Notes: generated by a model from the letters alone, not told the origin. Shown: positions 7,921 to 18,826, counted from the stretch's first letter. The stretch is DNA of 64,000 nucleotides from Kitasatospora sp. MAA4 (GCF_029893355.1 NZ_JARZAI010000004.1:1-64000), one strand, 5' to 3'. Numbers and translations are program-made.

Positions 7921-10275
7921 ATGCGAATCCTCAGACTCCTGCTCGCCGCGGCGCTGGCCGTCGCGGCCCCTGCGGTCACCGTCGTGACCGCCGCCGCCCC
8001 CGCCAAAGCCGCAACCGCCGCCTCCACCGCTGCCCCGACCACCGTCCCCGCCCTGCGCAACTGGACGGCCGGAACCGGCTCGTTCACGTTCAGCGCCGGC
8101 AGCCGGGTCGTCGTCGACCCCGCCTACGCCGCCCAGATCACCGGTGACGCGCAGACCTTCGCCGCCGACCTGACCGCGCTGGAGGGCCGCACGGTCGCGG
8201 TCGTCCAGGGCGCCGCGGCGGCTGGGGACATCGCGCTCACGCTCGGCGCGAGCACGCTGCCCACCGAGGGCTACAAGATGACGGTCGGGTCGAGCATCTC
8301 GATCCAGGGCGCGTCCTCGACCGGCGAGTTCTGGGGCACCCGCACCGTGCTCCAACTCCTGCACCAGAGCCCGACCATCGCCGCCGGGACCGCGACCGAC
8401 TCGCCGACCAAGCCCGAGCGCGGGCTGATGATCGACACCGGGCGCAACTTCTTCCCCGTCGACTGGATCGAGAACCAGATCCGCGACATGTCCTACCTGA
8501 AGATGAACTACTTCCACCTGCACCTGTCCGACACCTTCGGCTTCCGGCTGGCCAGCACCACCCACCCCGAGATCACGTCCGCGCAGCACTACAGCAAGGC
8601 CGACATCGCGAACATCATCGCGCTGGGCAACGCGTACCACGTCCAGATCATCCCGGAGATCGACATGCCCGGGCACATGGACGCCATCCTCAGCGGTGAG
8701 CTGGCGATCGGCCACGACTACCGGCTCAGGGACTCCGCCGGGAACGTCAGCAGCAGCTACATCGACCTGTCGATACCGGGTGCCCGCTCCCTGATGAGCG
8801 ACCTGATCAACGAGTACCTACCGCTGTTCACCTCGTCCCCGTACTGGCACCTGGGCGCCGACGAGTACGTCACCGACTACACGTCCTACCCGCAGCTGCT
8901 GGCCTACGCGCGCGCCAACTACGGTGCGAACGCGACCGCCAAGGACATCTACTACGGGTTCGTCAACTGGGCCGACGGCATCGTGCGCGCGGGCGGCAAG
9001 ACGATGCGGATGTGGAACGACGGGATCGCCGCGGGCGACGGCACCATCGCCCCGAACGCCGACATCATCGTCGAGTACTGGTACAACTACGGCCTGACGC
9101 CCCAGCAGCTGATCGATGCCGGACACACCGTCGCCAACGAGTCCTGGACCCCCACCTACTACGTCTACGGCGGCGCCAAGCCCGACACCACGTGGATGTA
9201 CGAGTCGTGGAACACGGACCTGTTCCAGAACTCGGCCACCATCAACGACCCCTCCAGGAACCTCGGTTCACTCATCCACGTCTGGTGCGACACACCGACG
9301 GCCGAGACCGTCGACCAGACCGCGGCCGCCCTCAAGTACCCGCTGCGGGACCTGGCGCAGATGACGTGGGGCTCCGCCAAGCCGGTGTCGACGTACGCCG
9401 CGTTCGTCCCGATCATGGACGCGATCGGGCGCAACCCGCTCTGGCCGGCCGCGACCATCGCCGGCGACCTCGCCCAGGGCAGGCCCACCACCGCCTCCAG
9501 CATCGAGACGCCGAACTTCCCCGCGGTGAACGCCACCGACGGCGACCTGGGCACCCGCTGGTCCAGCAGCTACGTCGACCCCACCTGGCTCCAGGTCGAC
9601 CTCGGCTCGGTCCAGACCGTCAACCGCGCGGTGCTGGCCTGGGAGGCCGCCTACGGGAAGAACTACCAGATACAGATGTCCAACGACGGCACGACCTGGA
9701 CGACCGTGTACACCAGGACGAACGGGACCGGGGGCACCGAGACGCTGACCGGCTTCACCGGCTCGGGCCGCTACATCCGCATGAACGGCATTGCACGCGG
9801 CACGAGTTGGGGCTACTCGCTCTACGAGTTCGAGGTCTTCCACGACACGTCGGCGACCCTCGGCGGCACGCACACCCTCACCACCTCCGGCCAGGCCCTG
9901 GACGACCCGGCCAGCGCGACCGCGCCCGGCACCCAGCTCATCACCTGGCTGCTGCACGGCGGCGCGAACCAGCAGTGGACGTTCACCCAGCAGGCCGACG
10001 GCTCCTACCAGTTGGTCAACGGCGTGTCCGGACTCTGCGCCGACGTCAGCGGCGGCTCCACCGCCGCCGGCGCGGCGGTCGTGCAGTCGACGTGCACCGG
10101 CTCCGCCGACCAGCACTGGACCGTCACCCCGGCCGGCGGCGGTTACACCCTCGCCAACGTCCAGAGTGGCCTGCTGCTGACGACGGCGTCCACCGCGAAC
10201 CTGGCGGCGGTCACCCAGCAGGCCGACACCGGCTCTGCGCTTCAGCGGTGGACCGTCAACCAGCCCACCGCTTAG
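7921..10275 (+). CDS. Secreted GH20 beta-N-acetylhexosaminidase with CBM32 and ricin-type lectin domains
   Basis: 784 residues. Sec signal peptide at 1-30 (cleavage near AKAA). Residues about 40-160 are the GH20b domain and 165-505 the GH20 barrel, with catalytic Asp314-Glu315 in HLGADEYV and substrate motifs HLHLSDTFGFRL and PEIDMPGHM. Residues about 515-645 form an F5/8 type C (CBM32) module (WSSSYVDPTWLQVDLGS). Residues about 648-784 form a ricin B-like lectin with QxW-type motifs (NQQWTF, DQHWTV, LQRWTV). The enzyme removes terminal GlcNAc/GalNAc from chitin oligomers or glycans outside the cell, and the binding modules tether it. A dre-like box lies just upstream. Its stop overlaps the convergent dehydrogenase stop. 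Confidence 0.92.
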   Translation: MRILRLLLAAALAVAAPAVTVVTAAAPAKAATAASTAAPTTVPALRNWTAGTGSFTFSAGSRVVVDPAYAAQITGDAQTFAADLTALEGRTVAVVQGAAAAGDIALTLGASTLPTEGYKMTVGSSISIQGASSTGEFWGTRTVLQLLHQSPTIAAGTATDSPTKPERGLMIDTGRNFFPVDWIENQIRDMSYLKMNYFHLHLSDTFGFRLASTTHPEITSAQHYSKADIANIIALGNAYHVQIIPEIDMPGHMDAILSGELAIGHDYRLRDSAGNVSSSYIDLSIPGARSLMSDLINEYLPLFTSSPYWHLGADEYVTDYTSYPQLLAYARANYGANATAKDIYYGFVNWADGIVRAGGKTMRMWNDGIAAGDGTIAPNADIIVEYWYNYGLTPQQLIDAGHTVANESWTPTYYVYGGAKPDTTWMYESWNTDLFQNSATINDPSRNLGSLIHVWCDTPTAETVDQTAAALKYPLRDLAQMTWGSAKPVSTYAAFVPIMDAIGRNPLWPAATIAGDLAQGRPTTASSIETPNFPAVNATDGDLGTRWSSSYVDPTWLQVDLGSVQTVNRAVLAWEAAYGKNYQIQMSNDGTTWTTVYTRTNGTGGTETLTGFTGSGRYIRMNGIARGTSWGYSLYEFEVFHDTSATLGGTHTLTTSGQALDDPASATAPGTQLITWLLHGGANQQWTFTQQADGSYQLVNGVSGLCADVSGGSTAAGAAVVQSTCTGSADQHWTVTPAGGGYTLANVQSGLLLTTASTANLAAVTQQADTGSALQRWTVNQPTA

Positions 10276-11336
10276 CCCACCGCTGATGCCACCGGCACCC
10301 CGCTCGGGCGGTCGGCCAGCAGGGCCGCGATGTGGTCCGCGCAGCGGACGGCCGCCGTCGCCATGGCGCTCCTGGTCATCCCGGCGACATGCGGGGTGAG
10401 CAGGGCGTTCGGCAGGCCGAAGAGCGGCGAGGCGAAGGCGGCGTGCTCGTGCTCGAAGGTGTCGACGGCGGCTGCGGCGAGCGGGTGGGCGGGGTCGCTG
10501 AGCGCGTCCGCCAGTGCCTGCTCGTCGACGATGCCGCCGCGCGCGGTGTTCAGCAGGATCGACCCCGGGCGCATCAGCGCCAGCTCCGCCCGTCCGATCA
10601 GCCGCCGGGTCTGCGCGGTGAGCGGCAGGTGCAGGGAGACCACGTCGCTGCTCGCGAGCAGGTCCGCGAGGGAGTGGGCCGGCGGCACCTGGGCGTCGGC
10701 CGGGCGCCGCGCGAGGCCCTGGACGTCCATGCCCAGGGCGATCGCCCGCCGGGCCAGCGCCAGGCCGATCCGGCCCAGCCCGACAATGCCCAGGGTCAGC
10801 TCGGAGAGCTCCCTCGCCGGTGCGGTCGGCATGCGCCAACTGCCGAGGTGTGCAGCCTCGTTGTGCGACGGAAGATCCCGGGTCAGCGCGAGCAGCTGGG
10901 CCAGGGCGAACTCCGCGACGGCGTTGGCGTTGGAGCCCGGGGTGTGGGTGACGACGACTGCGCAGCGGGCGGCGGCCGCCAGGTCGACGTGGTCGGTGCC
11001 CGCCCCGGCCCGGCCGACCACGCGCAGCCGGTGGGTCAGCGCGGCGTCGCTCGCCGCCGCGAGGAAGGCGGCGCGCAGCGGCACGCCGGCCCGGGACTTG
11101 ACCGCGTGATAGCCGCGCCCGTCCCGGAGCACCTCGGCGAGCAGGGCGTGCTCGTCGAAGGCGTCGAAGTCGGTGAAGTCCACCCGGTCCGCCCACGCGG
11201 CGCGCGCCCCGGCCCGGTCGGCCACCCGCCGGAGGTTCAGCGTGACGGCCAGCCCGTGGCCGAGCAGCCGTTCCAGCTCCCTGCCGAGCAACTCCCCCGG
11301 AGCCGCGTCCAGCAACAGGACTCGGGACCTCTCCAT
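10272..11336 (-). CDS. D-isomer-specific 2-hydroxyacid dehydrogenase
   Basis: 354 residues, a cytosolic NAD-dependent dehydrogenase of the PGDH/D-lactate family. The dinucleotide motif GIVGLGRIGLALARR lies near residue 185. Catalytic residues are Arg in LLNTARGGIVDE, an acidic residue in VDTFEHEHA and His in LLTPHVAGMT. The N-terminal part is more divergent than in SerA and there is no ACT domain, so it is not the housekeeping phosphoglycerate dehydrogenase. 21 bp separate its start from the upstream same-strand MFS pump gene, so the two may be cotranscribed (pump first). Confidence 0.85.
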   Translation of the reverse strand: MERSRVLLLDAAPGELLGRELERLLGHGLAVTLNLRRVADRAGARAAWADRVDFTDFDAFDEHALLAEVLRDGRGYHAVKSRAGVPLRAAFLAAASDAALTHRLRVVGRAGAGTDHVDLAAAARCAVVVTHTPGSNANAVAEFALAQLLALTRDLPSHNEAAHLGSWRMPTAPARELSELTLGIVGLGRIGLALARRAIALGMDVQGLARRPADAQVPPAHSLADLLASSDVVSLHLPLTAQTRRLIGRAELALMRPGSILLNTARGGIVDEQALADALSDPAHPLAAAAVDTFEHEHAAFASPLFGLPNALLTPHVAGMTRSAMATAAVRCADHIAALLADRPSGVPVASAVG

Positions 11337-11357
11337 CTGACACCCCCCGCACGGACT

Positions 11358-12842
11358 TTACTGCGAGGCGCGGTCGTCCGTACGAACGGGGGTCGGCGCG
11401 GGCGCCTGGGGTTCGCGGGGGCCGCCGAAGACGTCCAGCAGGGTGGTGAGCAGAGCGAGAAGGATGAATCCGACCGCCACCGCCAGCGCCCATTCGAAGG
11501 CCTCGGCCCAGTCGCCGGCGTCCGAGGCGATCCGCGAGAAGAAGACCGAGCCGACGGCGGCGATGCCCACCGCCGACCCGATCCGCTGGGCGGTCTGGAG
11601 CACCCCGCCCGCGCTGCCCGCCCGGCTGACCGGGACCTCGCTGAGGGTGAGCGTCTGGTTCGGCGAGATCACCAGGCCGCTGCCGATCCCGGCCACCAGC
11701 AGCGGTCCCAGCGTGGTCCAGCCGACCGACGGGCCCGACCACAGGTGAACAGCCAGTGCTGCGGCTGCCAGGCCGAGCACGACCAGCAGCAGGCCCACCG
11801 CCACCAGCGGCCGGCCGAAGCGGGTCACCACCCGGCCGCCGATCGCCGCCGCGACTCCGGAGCCGAGAGCGAACGGGGTGATCGCCAGGCCGGCCGAGAG
11901 CGCGCTGTAGTGCAGGCCGTTCTGCAGGTAGAGCGTGAAGATGAAGAAGATCGCGGTGAATCCGGCGAAGTAGACCAGCGAGAGCAGCGTGCCCAGCGAG
12001 AACGAACGGGCCTCGAAGAGCCGCATGTTGACCAGCGGCTCGCCGCGCCGGGCGTAGCGCAGCTCCCAGAGCACGAAGGCCGCCAGCAGGACGGCGGAGG
12101 CCGGGACCAGCAGCCACTTGGCGGCGCCCGGCCACTGCTGCTCCTGGACGAAGGGGAGCAGCAGCAGGACGGTGCCAAGGCCGAGCAGCAGCACGCCGAG
12201 CGGGTCGAAGTCGCCGCGCCGGCGCTCCGCCGACTCGCGCGCGGGTGGCGGTGGCAGCAGGCGGAAGGCCAGTGGGAGGGCGAGCAGGCCGATCGGCAGG
12301 TTGACGTAGAAGACCCAGCGCCAGCCCTGCTCGGCGCCGAACGCCTCGATCAGCAGCCCGCCCAGCAACGGGCCGACCGCCGTGGACAGCCCGATGGTGG
12401 CGCCCAGCAGGCCGAAGGCCTTGCCGCGCTCGGCGCCGCGGAACAGCTGCTGGATGAAGCCGGAGACCTGCGGCACCAGCAGCCCGCCCGCCATCCCCTG
12501 GAGCAGCCGGGCGCCCACCAGCCAGGCCTCGTTCTGCGCGGCGCCGGCCAGCGCGCTGGTGGCCGTGAACAGGGCGAGACCGGTCATGAAGACGCTGCGC
12601 CGACTGCGCGCGTCGCCGAGCCGCCCGGCGGGGACCAGGGCCAGCCCGAAGGTCAGCGCGTAGCCGGAGAGGATCCACTGCAGGCCGCTCTCCGACATCC
12701 GCAACCCGCTGCGGATCGAGGGCAGCGCGACGTTGACGATGCTCACGTCCAGCAGGGTCATGAACCCGGCGACCAGGCAGACCGCGAGCGCCTGCCAGCG
12801 GTGGTCCCGCCCGATCGGCGGCGGTTCGGTGGGGATCGGCAT
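11358..12842 (-). CDS. DHA2-family (14-TM) MFS multidrug efflux transporter
   Basis: 494 residues with about 14 hydrophobic segments. Family motifs: GFMTLLDVSIVNVALPSI in TM1, the loop 2-3 motif GRLGDARSRRSVF, and the antiporter motif C in TM5 (STAVGPLLGGLLI). These place it with EmrB/QacA drug:H+ antiporters of the inner membrane. Substrate unknown. No TetR/MarR regulator is adjacent, but a dioxygenase gene is divergent and a hydroxyacid dehydrogenase follows, which would fit a small metabolite locus. Confidence 0.88.
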   Translation of the reverse strand: MPIPTEPPPIGRDHRWQALAVCLVAGFMTLLDVSIVNVALPSIRSGLRMSESGLQWILSGYALTFGLALVPAGRLGDARSRRSVFMTGLALFTATSALAGAAQNEAWLVGARLLQGMAGGLLVPQVSGFIQQLFRGAERGKAFGLLGATIGLSTAVGPLLGGLLIEAFGAEQGWRWVFYVNLPIGLLALPLAFRLLPPPPARESAERRRGDFDPLGVLLLGLGTVLLLLPFVQEQQWPGAAKWLLVPASAVLLAAFVLWELRYARRGEPLVNMRLFEARSFSLGTLLSLVYFAGFTAIFFIFTLYLQNGLHYSALSAGLAITPFALGSGVAAAIGGRVVTRFGRPLVAVGLLLVVLGLAAAALAVHLWSGPSVGWTTLGPLLVAGIGSGLVISPNQTLTLSEVPVSRAGSAGGVLQTAQRIGSAVGIAAVGSVFFSRIASDAGDWAEAFEWALAVAVGFILLALLTTLLDVFGGPREPQAPAPTPVRTDDRASQ

Positions 12843-12994
12843 GCCCTGATCGTGGCACCGGCCCGGGGCACGCAGCCGCAGGCACGGCCGAGTGTTCCTC
12901 CGATGGTGCTCCGTGCGCCCCCGCGCCGCGCCCTACCGTGCGGAGATTCACGCGTGTCATAGCTGGTACTCGAGCCGGGGAGAGGAGAGGTCGG

Positions 12995-13783
12995 ATGGTG
13001 GAGCAGACCGCTGTCGGGGGAGCCACGGCGTGGGACCGTGATGGGCTGAAGCAGGAGGACTGGGTACTCGGTCCCACGGCGGTGGACCTGGTCGCCCGGG
13101 TCGACCGGTGTCTGCGAAGCGGCCCGGGGGTGGCGGTGGTGCGGGGCGTGGAGCTGGACGGTCTGGACGACGAGGAGTGCGCCGAGCTGTGCCGGCGGTT
13201 GGTGGCGCGGGTGGGCCGGGTCCGGCCGCACGACTGCGGCGCCCGCAGGGACCATCTGGTGGACGCGGGCGCGGCAGGCTCCTCGGAGCTGGGCCCGCAC
13301 ACGGACCGGGCGGGGTTCCCCGGACCACCGCGCCTGCTCGCCCTGCTGTGCATCCGACCGGCGCTGCATGGCGGTGAGTCGCTGCTGGTCAGCGGCCACG
13401 CCGTGCACGACCAGCTGCTGGCCGGGCGGCCGGCCGTCCTCCAGCACCTCTACCAGGACTTCAACTTCGGCCGCGGACCGGGCTTCGAGCGGATCTACCC
13501 CGTCTTCCGCAGGACGGCCGGCAGCATGCGGGTGCAGTACAACAGGTACTGGATCGGGCGCGGCCGGCACGAGTCGGGCGTGCCCTTCTCGGCCGGACGG
13601 ACGGCCGCGCTGGACGCCTTCGACGAGGTTCTGGCCGACCCGCGCATGGTCGTGCGGCTACAACTGCGTCGCGGCGACCTGCTGCTGCTGGACAACACGG
13701 TGGTCCTGCACGGCAGGACCGCGTTCACCGATCCGCAGCTCCCGCGCCCCCAGCGCTGCCTGGCACGGGTGTGGGCCGACTGA
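12995..13783 (+). CDS. TauD/TfdA-type Fe(II)/2-oxoglutarate dioxygenase
   Basis: 262 residues. Iron ligands appear as His102-x-Asp104 (GPHTDRAG) and His239 (VVLHGRTAF), with Arg254 or Arg258 (RCLARVW) for 2-oxoglutarate. Such enzymes hydroxylate unactivated carbons, often of free amino acids in secondary metabolism. ATG was chosen for the GAGGAGAGG site 4 bp upstream. Divergent from the MFS pump across about 150 bp; the pair plus the hydroxyacid dehydrogenase may work together. The substrate is not predictable from sequence alone. Confidence 0.8.
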   Translation: MVEQTAVGGATAWDRDGLKQEDWVLGPTAVDLVARVDRCLRSGPGVAVVRGVELDGLDDEECAELCRRLVARVGRVRPHDCGARRDHLVDAGAAGSSELGPHTDRAGFPGPPRLLALLCIRPALHGGESLLVSGHAVHDQLLAGRPAVLQHLYQDFNFGRGPGFERIYPVFRRTAGSMRVQYNRYWIGRGRHESGVPFSAGRTAALDAFDEVLADPRMVVRLQLRRGDLLLLDNTVVLHGRTAFTDPQLPRPQRCLARVWAD

Positions 13784-13876
13784 GTCTCCCGAGGGCACGG
13801 GCCGCGAGCGGGCGCACGGCTGCGACGTGGGAAGATCGGCTTCTCCGCACCGCCCGTACGTCACCCAGGAGCAGCT

Positions 13877-14269
13877 GTGACCAAGCAGCCCGGCCTACCG
13901 CAGCGCATCGCCGACGCCATCCGTCCGGCCATGCTCGACGGCCTCCAGGACGCCACCCTGCACGGCGCCGCGGGCCGGCAGCGGATCAACGAGTGGGCGG
14001 ACTGGATCGCCGGGACGGTGGCATTCCAGGTGGCCGGGCCGATCGCGGCGGAGCGGGACGCCTTCGCGGACCGGGTGGACACCCTCTCGGACGTCGCCAA
14101 GCGCCACAAGGACGCCTACCGCGACGCGGCCGCGCAGGCCCAGCGGCTGGAGGCCCGGGTCGCCGAGCTGGAGCGGGAGCTGGCCGGGCTGCGAGCGGGA
14201 AGCGCGGACGATACGGGAGACGCGCAAGACGCGCACGCGGGCGCGGCGTCCGAGCAGCCGCACGGCTGA
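13877..14269 (+). CDS. Hypothetical coiled-coil protein
   Basis: 130 residues, no membrane segment or signal. The N-terminal half is helical and mixed in charge. Residues about 60-105 have heptad character typical of coiled coils (RLEARVAELERELAGLR), and the tail is low-complexity Asp/Ala. GTG start with AGGAGC 4 bp upstream. No family recognised; it could be an adaptor or cell-biology protein. It precedes the acetate permease by 83 bp on the same strand, with no sign of a functional link. Confidence 0.65.
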   Translation: MTKQPGLPQRIADAIRPAMLDGLQDATLHGAAGRQRINEWADWIAGTVAFQVAGPIAAERDAFADRVDTLSDVAKRHKDAYRDAAAQAQRLEARVAELERELAGLRAGSADDTGDAQDAHAGAASEQPHG

Positions 14270-14352
14270 GGCGGGCCGAGCCGAGGTGTAACAACGCCGC
14301 GGCCGGGCAAGCGAAAGGATGCGGTGTCGGCCGTCATGGAAAGGACCCTGTC

Positions 14353-15012
14353 ATGGCCGACCTTGAACAACCGGAATCGCAACCCCCCTCCCGCCTCACC
14401 CCGGCGGGATCGGCAGGACCAGCAGGATCGGCGCCGGTCGCCATCGCGGACCCCGGCGCACTGGGCCTGGCGGCCTTCGCCATGACCACGTTCGTGCTGA
14501 GCTGCTTCAACGCCGGTCTGATCAACGTCTCCGTCGAGCGCGTGGTGCTCCCGCTGGCGCTGTTCTACGGCGGACTCGTCCAACTGCTCGCGGGAATGTG
14601 GGAGTTCCGCCGCGGCAACACCTTCGCCGCGACCGCCTTCTCCTCCTTCGGCGCATTCTGGCTCTCGTTCGCGGCCTATGTCGGCGTGATCGCGCCCCGG
14701 CTGGCGCCGGCCCACGCCTACCAGGCCACCGGTGTCTACCTGCTGGCCTGGACGGTCTTCACCGTGTACATGACACTGGCGGCTCTGCGCACCAGCGTCT
14801 CGGTGCTGGCGGTCTTCGTCACCCTGAGCCTGACATTCCTCTTCCTGACCATCGGCGCGCTCAACCAGTCGACCACCATGACCAAGGTCGGGGGGTGGGC
14901 GGGCCTGGTGACGGCGGTGGTCGCCTGGTACGCCTCGTTGGCGATCGTCACCAACGGCACCTGGCGCAGAACCGTGCTGCCGACCTGGCCGCTGGCCCGG
15001 GCGCCGCGGTGA
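14353..15012 (+). CDS. GPR1/FUN34/SatP family acetate permease
   Basis: 219 residues. After a disordered Pro/Ser/Ala N-terminus come six hydrophobic segments with family signatures: DPGALGLAAFAMTTFVLS (similar to the NPAPLG motif region), LFYGGLVQLLAGMWEFRRGNTF and FSSFGAFWLSFA. The family carries acetate or succinate with protons across the inner membrane. ATG chosen for GGAAAGG 8 bp upstream. It is followed after 13 bp by acetyl-CoA synthetase, so uptake and activation of acetate form one operon. Confidence 0.9.
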   Translation: MADLEQPESQPPSRLTPAGSAGPAGSAPVAIADPGALGLAAFAMTTFVLSCFNAGLINVSVERVVLPLALFYGGLVQLLAGMWEFRRGNTFAATAFSSFGAFWLSFAAYVGVIAPRLAPAHAYQATGVYLLAWTVFTVYMTLAALRTSVSVLAVFVTLSLTFLFLTIGALNQSTTMTKVGGWAGLVTAVVAWYASLAIVTNGTWRRTVLPTWPLARAPR

Positions 15013-15025
15013 GGACGGCCCCGGC

Positions 15026-16996
<1,971 letters not shown>

Positions 16997-17022
16997 GCAG
17001 CTGCGCCCAGGCTCTCAGGCGC

Positions 17023-17235
17023 TCATGCGCGGGAGAGCGCCGAGCAGGCCTTGCCGAGCAGCATCGAGTGTGCGCGGCCGTCGAGTTGGTGCCCGGCGAC
17101 GGTCGCGCAGTACTGGGTGGCCGGCGCGGGCAGCGGCCGGGCGGCGGCGAGGGCGGCCGGGGCGGCCAGCGCCGCGGTACCGGCCAGCAGAGACACCACC
17201 ACGGCCAGGGTGGGGAGTCGACGCAGGTGACGCAT
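17023..17235 (-). CDS. Small secreted protein
   Basis: 70 residues: a clear Sec signal (RHLRRLPTLAVVVSLLAG... ending near ALAAARP), then a mature peptide of about 38 residues with two cysteines (QYCATV and KACSAL) that could form a disulfide. GAAGGGA precedes the ATG. No family recognised. Convergent with the acetyl-CoA synthetase gene. Confidence 0.6.
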   Translation of the reverse strand: MRHLRRLPTLAVVVSLLAGTAALAAPAALAAARPLPAPATQYCATVAGHQLDGRAHSMLLGKACSALSRA

Positions 17236-17398
17236 GGGAGGGTCCCTTCACGTGTCGCGAGTGCCGTGCGGCTCCCATTCGACCGAGCCGCGACGGCCCG
17301 GCGGGGCCGACGCGCCGAGGGGCCGGATAAGTCGTACGGGTACGGGTAGGCGCGCGAGTGCGGCGCCCGTTCAACCACCTTGGGAGGAGCGAACGATC

Positions 17399-17563
17399 AT
17401 GGCTTCCGTCCCCGTCCCCCTCGACCCCGACATCGGCCCGCTACCGCCCGACCCCGGACCGCTTCCCCCGATGCCACCACCGCAGCCCGTCCCGCCGTGG
17501 CCACCGGAACCCCGTCCCGACCCCGATCCGTACCCCGTGCCGCCGCCCGACCCGAGCAGCTAG
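17399..17563 (+). CDS. 54-residue proline-rich peptide
   Basis: 27 of 54 residues are proline, arranged as PxP, PP and PPP with Asp/Gly/Leu spacers, so the chain should adopt a polyproline-II helix. There is no signal peptide. GGAGGAG lies 9 bp before the ATG, which argues for a real gene. Two PPP sites would need EF-P for efficient translation. The stop overlaps the convergent gene's stop in a shared CTAG. Function unknown. Confidence 0.6.
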   Translation: MASVPVPLDPDIGPLPPDPGPLPPMPPPQPVPPWPPEPRPDPDPYPVPPPDPSS

Positions 17564-17874
17564 CCCACGTCGATCGCCGTCACCACCGGGTCGCCCATCC
17601 AGACGTCGTCCGCCGGGTAGTCGGCCGCTGCCAGCGCGGTGAGCGCGACGGCCATCGCCAGACCCTCCGCCGCGCGGCTGTCGTCAGCCGTGACCTCCAC
17701 CCGCAGCACGAACCGGGTGTCCCCCTCGTCGGCGGTGAGCACGTCCAGGTCCGGCGGAACCGTGCCCACCTCGTCGGGGTCGACGCCTCGCAGCGCGTTC
17801 AGCAGGCGCTGCCGGGCCTGGGCGGTGAGCGGGCGTTTGAAGGTTCCCGGGATGGTCAGCACAAATCTGCTCAT
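17560..17874 (-). CDS. Conserved hypothetical protein, DUF6204-like
   Basis: 104 residues, no signal or membrane segment. Its N-terminus (RFVLTIPGTFKRPLTAQAR) has the same F-x-(V/L)-T-(V/I)-x-G-x-F-x-x-L-T layout as the divergent protein starting at 17955, so the two look like paralogs. The rest is an alternating beta/alpha pattern with acidic surface. The ATG before SRFVLTI was chosen by alignment with that neighbour. Function unknown. Confidence 0.6.
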   Translation of the reverse strand: MSRFVLTIPGTFKRPLTAQARQRLLNALRGVDPDEVGTVPPDLDVLTADEGDTRFVLRVEVTADDSRAAEGLAMAVALTALAAADYPADDVWMGDPVVTAIDVG

Positions 17875-17954
17875 ACGAACCACCTAACCGCAGCAGGGAT
17901 CGGTAAACGGAAATCCGGTGGAACCGCAGGTCCCGGACTGCTTAGGGTCCGGTT

Positions 17955-18314
17955 ATGAGCACTCGCACCTTCCGCGTCACCGTCCGCGGCGCCTTCGACG
18001 GCCTCACCACCGAGCACCGCGCCGAACTCCTGGCCGCCGCGCCGGAGCACGACGTCCTGCACGCGGCCTTCACCCCCGAGGGCCACCTCAGCTACGACCT
18101 CACCGCCCGCCCGTTCTTCAGCTTCCGGTTCCTGGACTCGGGCGAGGCAGAGGAGGACATCCTGGAGGCCGTCGAGCGCGCGGAGGCCGCGGCACAGACC
18201 TGGCTGGCTGCACGCGGCTACGGCTACAAGAACCTCAAGTCGCAGGCCGAGGACCTCTCCCAGGCGGCCCTCAGCAAGCGCCAGCGCCGCGCCGCCGCCC
18301 ATTCGGAGGCCTGA
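17955..18314 (+). CDS. DUF6204 family protein
   Basis: 119 residues, cytosolic. Pattern TFRVTVRGAFDGLTTEHRAELL, then PEGHLSYDLTARPFFSFRFL and a C-terminal GYGYKNLKSQAEDLS, as I recall for DUF6204 proteins of actinomycetes. Function unknown. TTAGGGT a few bases upstream and a missing Shine-Dalgarno suggest a leaderless message. Divergent from its presumed paralog across 80 bp. Confidence 0.7.
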   Translation: MSTRTFRVTVRGAFDGLTTEHRAELLAAAPEHDVLHAAFTPEGHLSYDLTARPFFSFRFLDSGEAEEDILEAVERAEAAAQTWLAARGYGYKNLKSQAEDLSQAALSKRQRRAAAHSEA

Positions 18315-18345
18315 CCGAACCGGCTGCAAAAAGTCCCGCTGCGGA

Positions 18346-18372
18346 TGTCGAAATCGCGCACGCTGCTTCTAC
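18346..18372 (+). promoter_or_regulatory. Candidate ECF42-type promoter
   Basis: TGTCGA at 18346-18351 followed by AATCGCGC and, about 17 bp later, a TTCTAC segment, some 50-75 bp before the DGPF gene. ECF42 sigma factors are reported to recognise TGTCGA at -35 and to control linked DGPF genes. Motif seen; role inferred from the coupled sigma gene. Confidence 0.5.
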
Positions 18373-18421
18373 TGAACGGTGAGAGCACCCGCAGGGGGCG
18401 CCGAAGACGAGGAGCAGGGCC

Positions 18422-18826
18422 ATGAAGTACATGCTGCTGATGCAGTTCAGCCAGGACATGGCGGACGCGATCCCCCCGATGGACACCTGGTCGCCCGAGG
18501 AGGTGCAGGCGCACATCGCCTTCATGGTGGACGCCAACCGCAAGCTGACCGCCGCCGGGGAGCTGGTCGACGCGCAGGGCCTGGCGATGCCGGCGACCGC
18601 CCGGATCGTACGCGCCGGGGCCGACGGCGCGCCCGTGGTCACCGAGGGACCGTTCGCCGAGACCAAGGAGTTCCTGGCCGGCTGGTGGATCGTCGACTGC
18701 GACAGCGCCGAGCGGGCGGTGGAGATCGCCGCGTTCGTCTCGACGGCGCCCGGACCCGGCGGCGCGCCGCTGAACATGCCGATCGAGGTCCGCCAGGTGA
18801 TGTCCGCCCCGCAAGGGGAGCTGTGA
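18422..18826 (+). CDS. YciI-like DGPF domain protein
   Basis: 134 residues, a ferredoxin-like alpha/beta domain of the YCII/DGPF family. It starts MKYMLLMQF and carries the signature VTEGPFAETKEFLAGWWIVD. Genes of this type are commonly linked to, and controlled by, ECF42 sigma factors; their biochemical role is unknown. GAGGAG precedes the ATG. The stop TGA overlaps the GTG of the sigma gene, so the two are translationally coupled. Confidence 0.88.
   Translation: MKYMLLMQFSQDMADAIPPMDTWSPEEVQAHIAFMVDANRKLTAAGELVDAQGLAMPATARIVRAGADGAPVVTEGPFAETKEFLAGWWIVDCDSAERAVEIAAFVSTAPGPGGAPLNMPIEVRQVMSAPQGEL

Noticed and set aside
10332..12962. 876-residue plus-strand frame
   Set aside because: Antisense to the dehydrogenase and MFS genes; composition rich in Gln/Gly/Arg, typical of a GC-driven shadow.
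9268..13353. Very long open frame on the minus strand across the hexosaminidase, dehydrogenase and pump genes
   Set aside because: It is a shadow frame of GC-rich coding DNA: low-complexity Arg/Gly/Ala/Pro sequence, no domains, and overlapped by well-supported genes.
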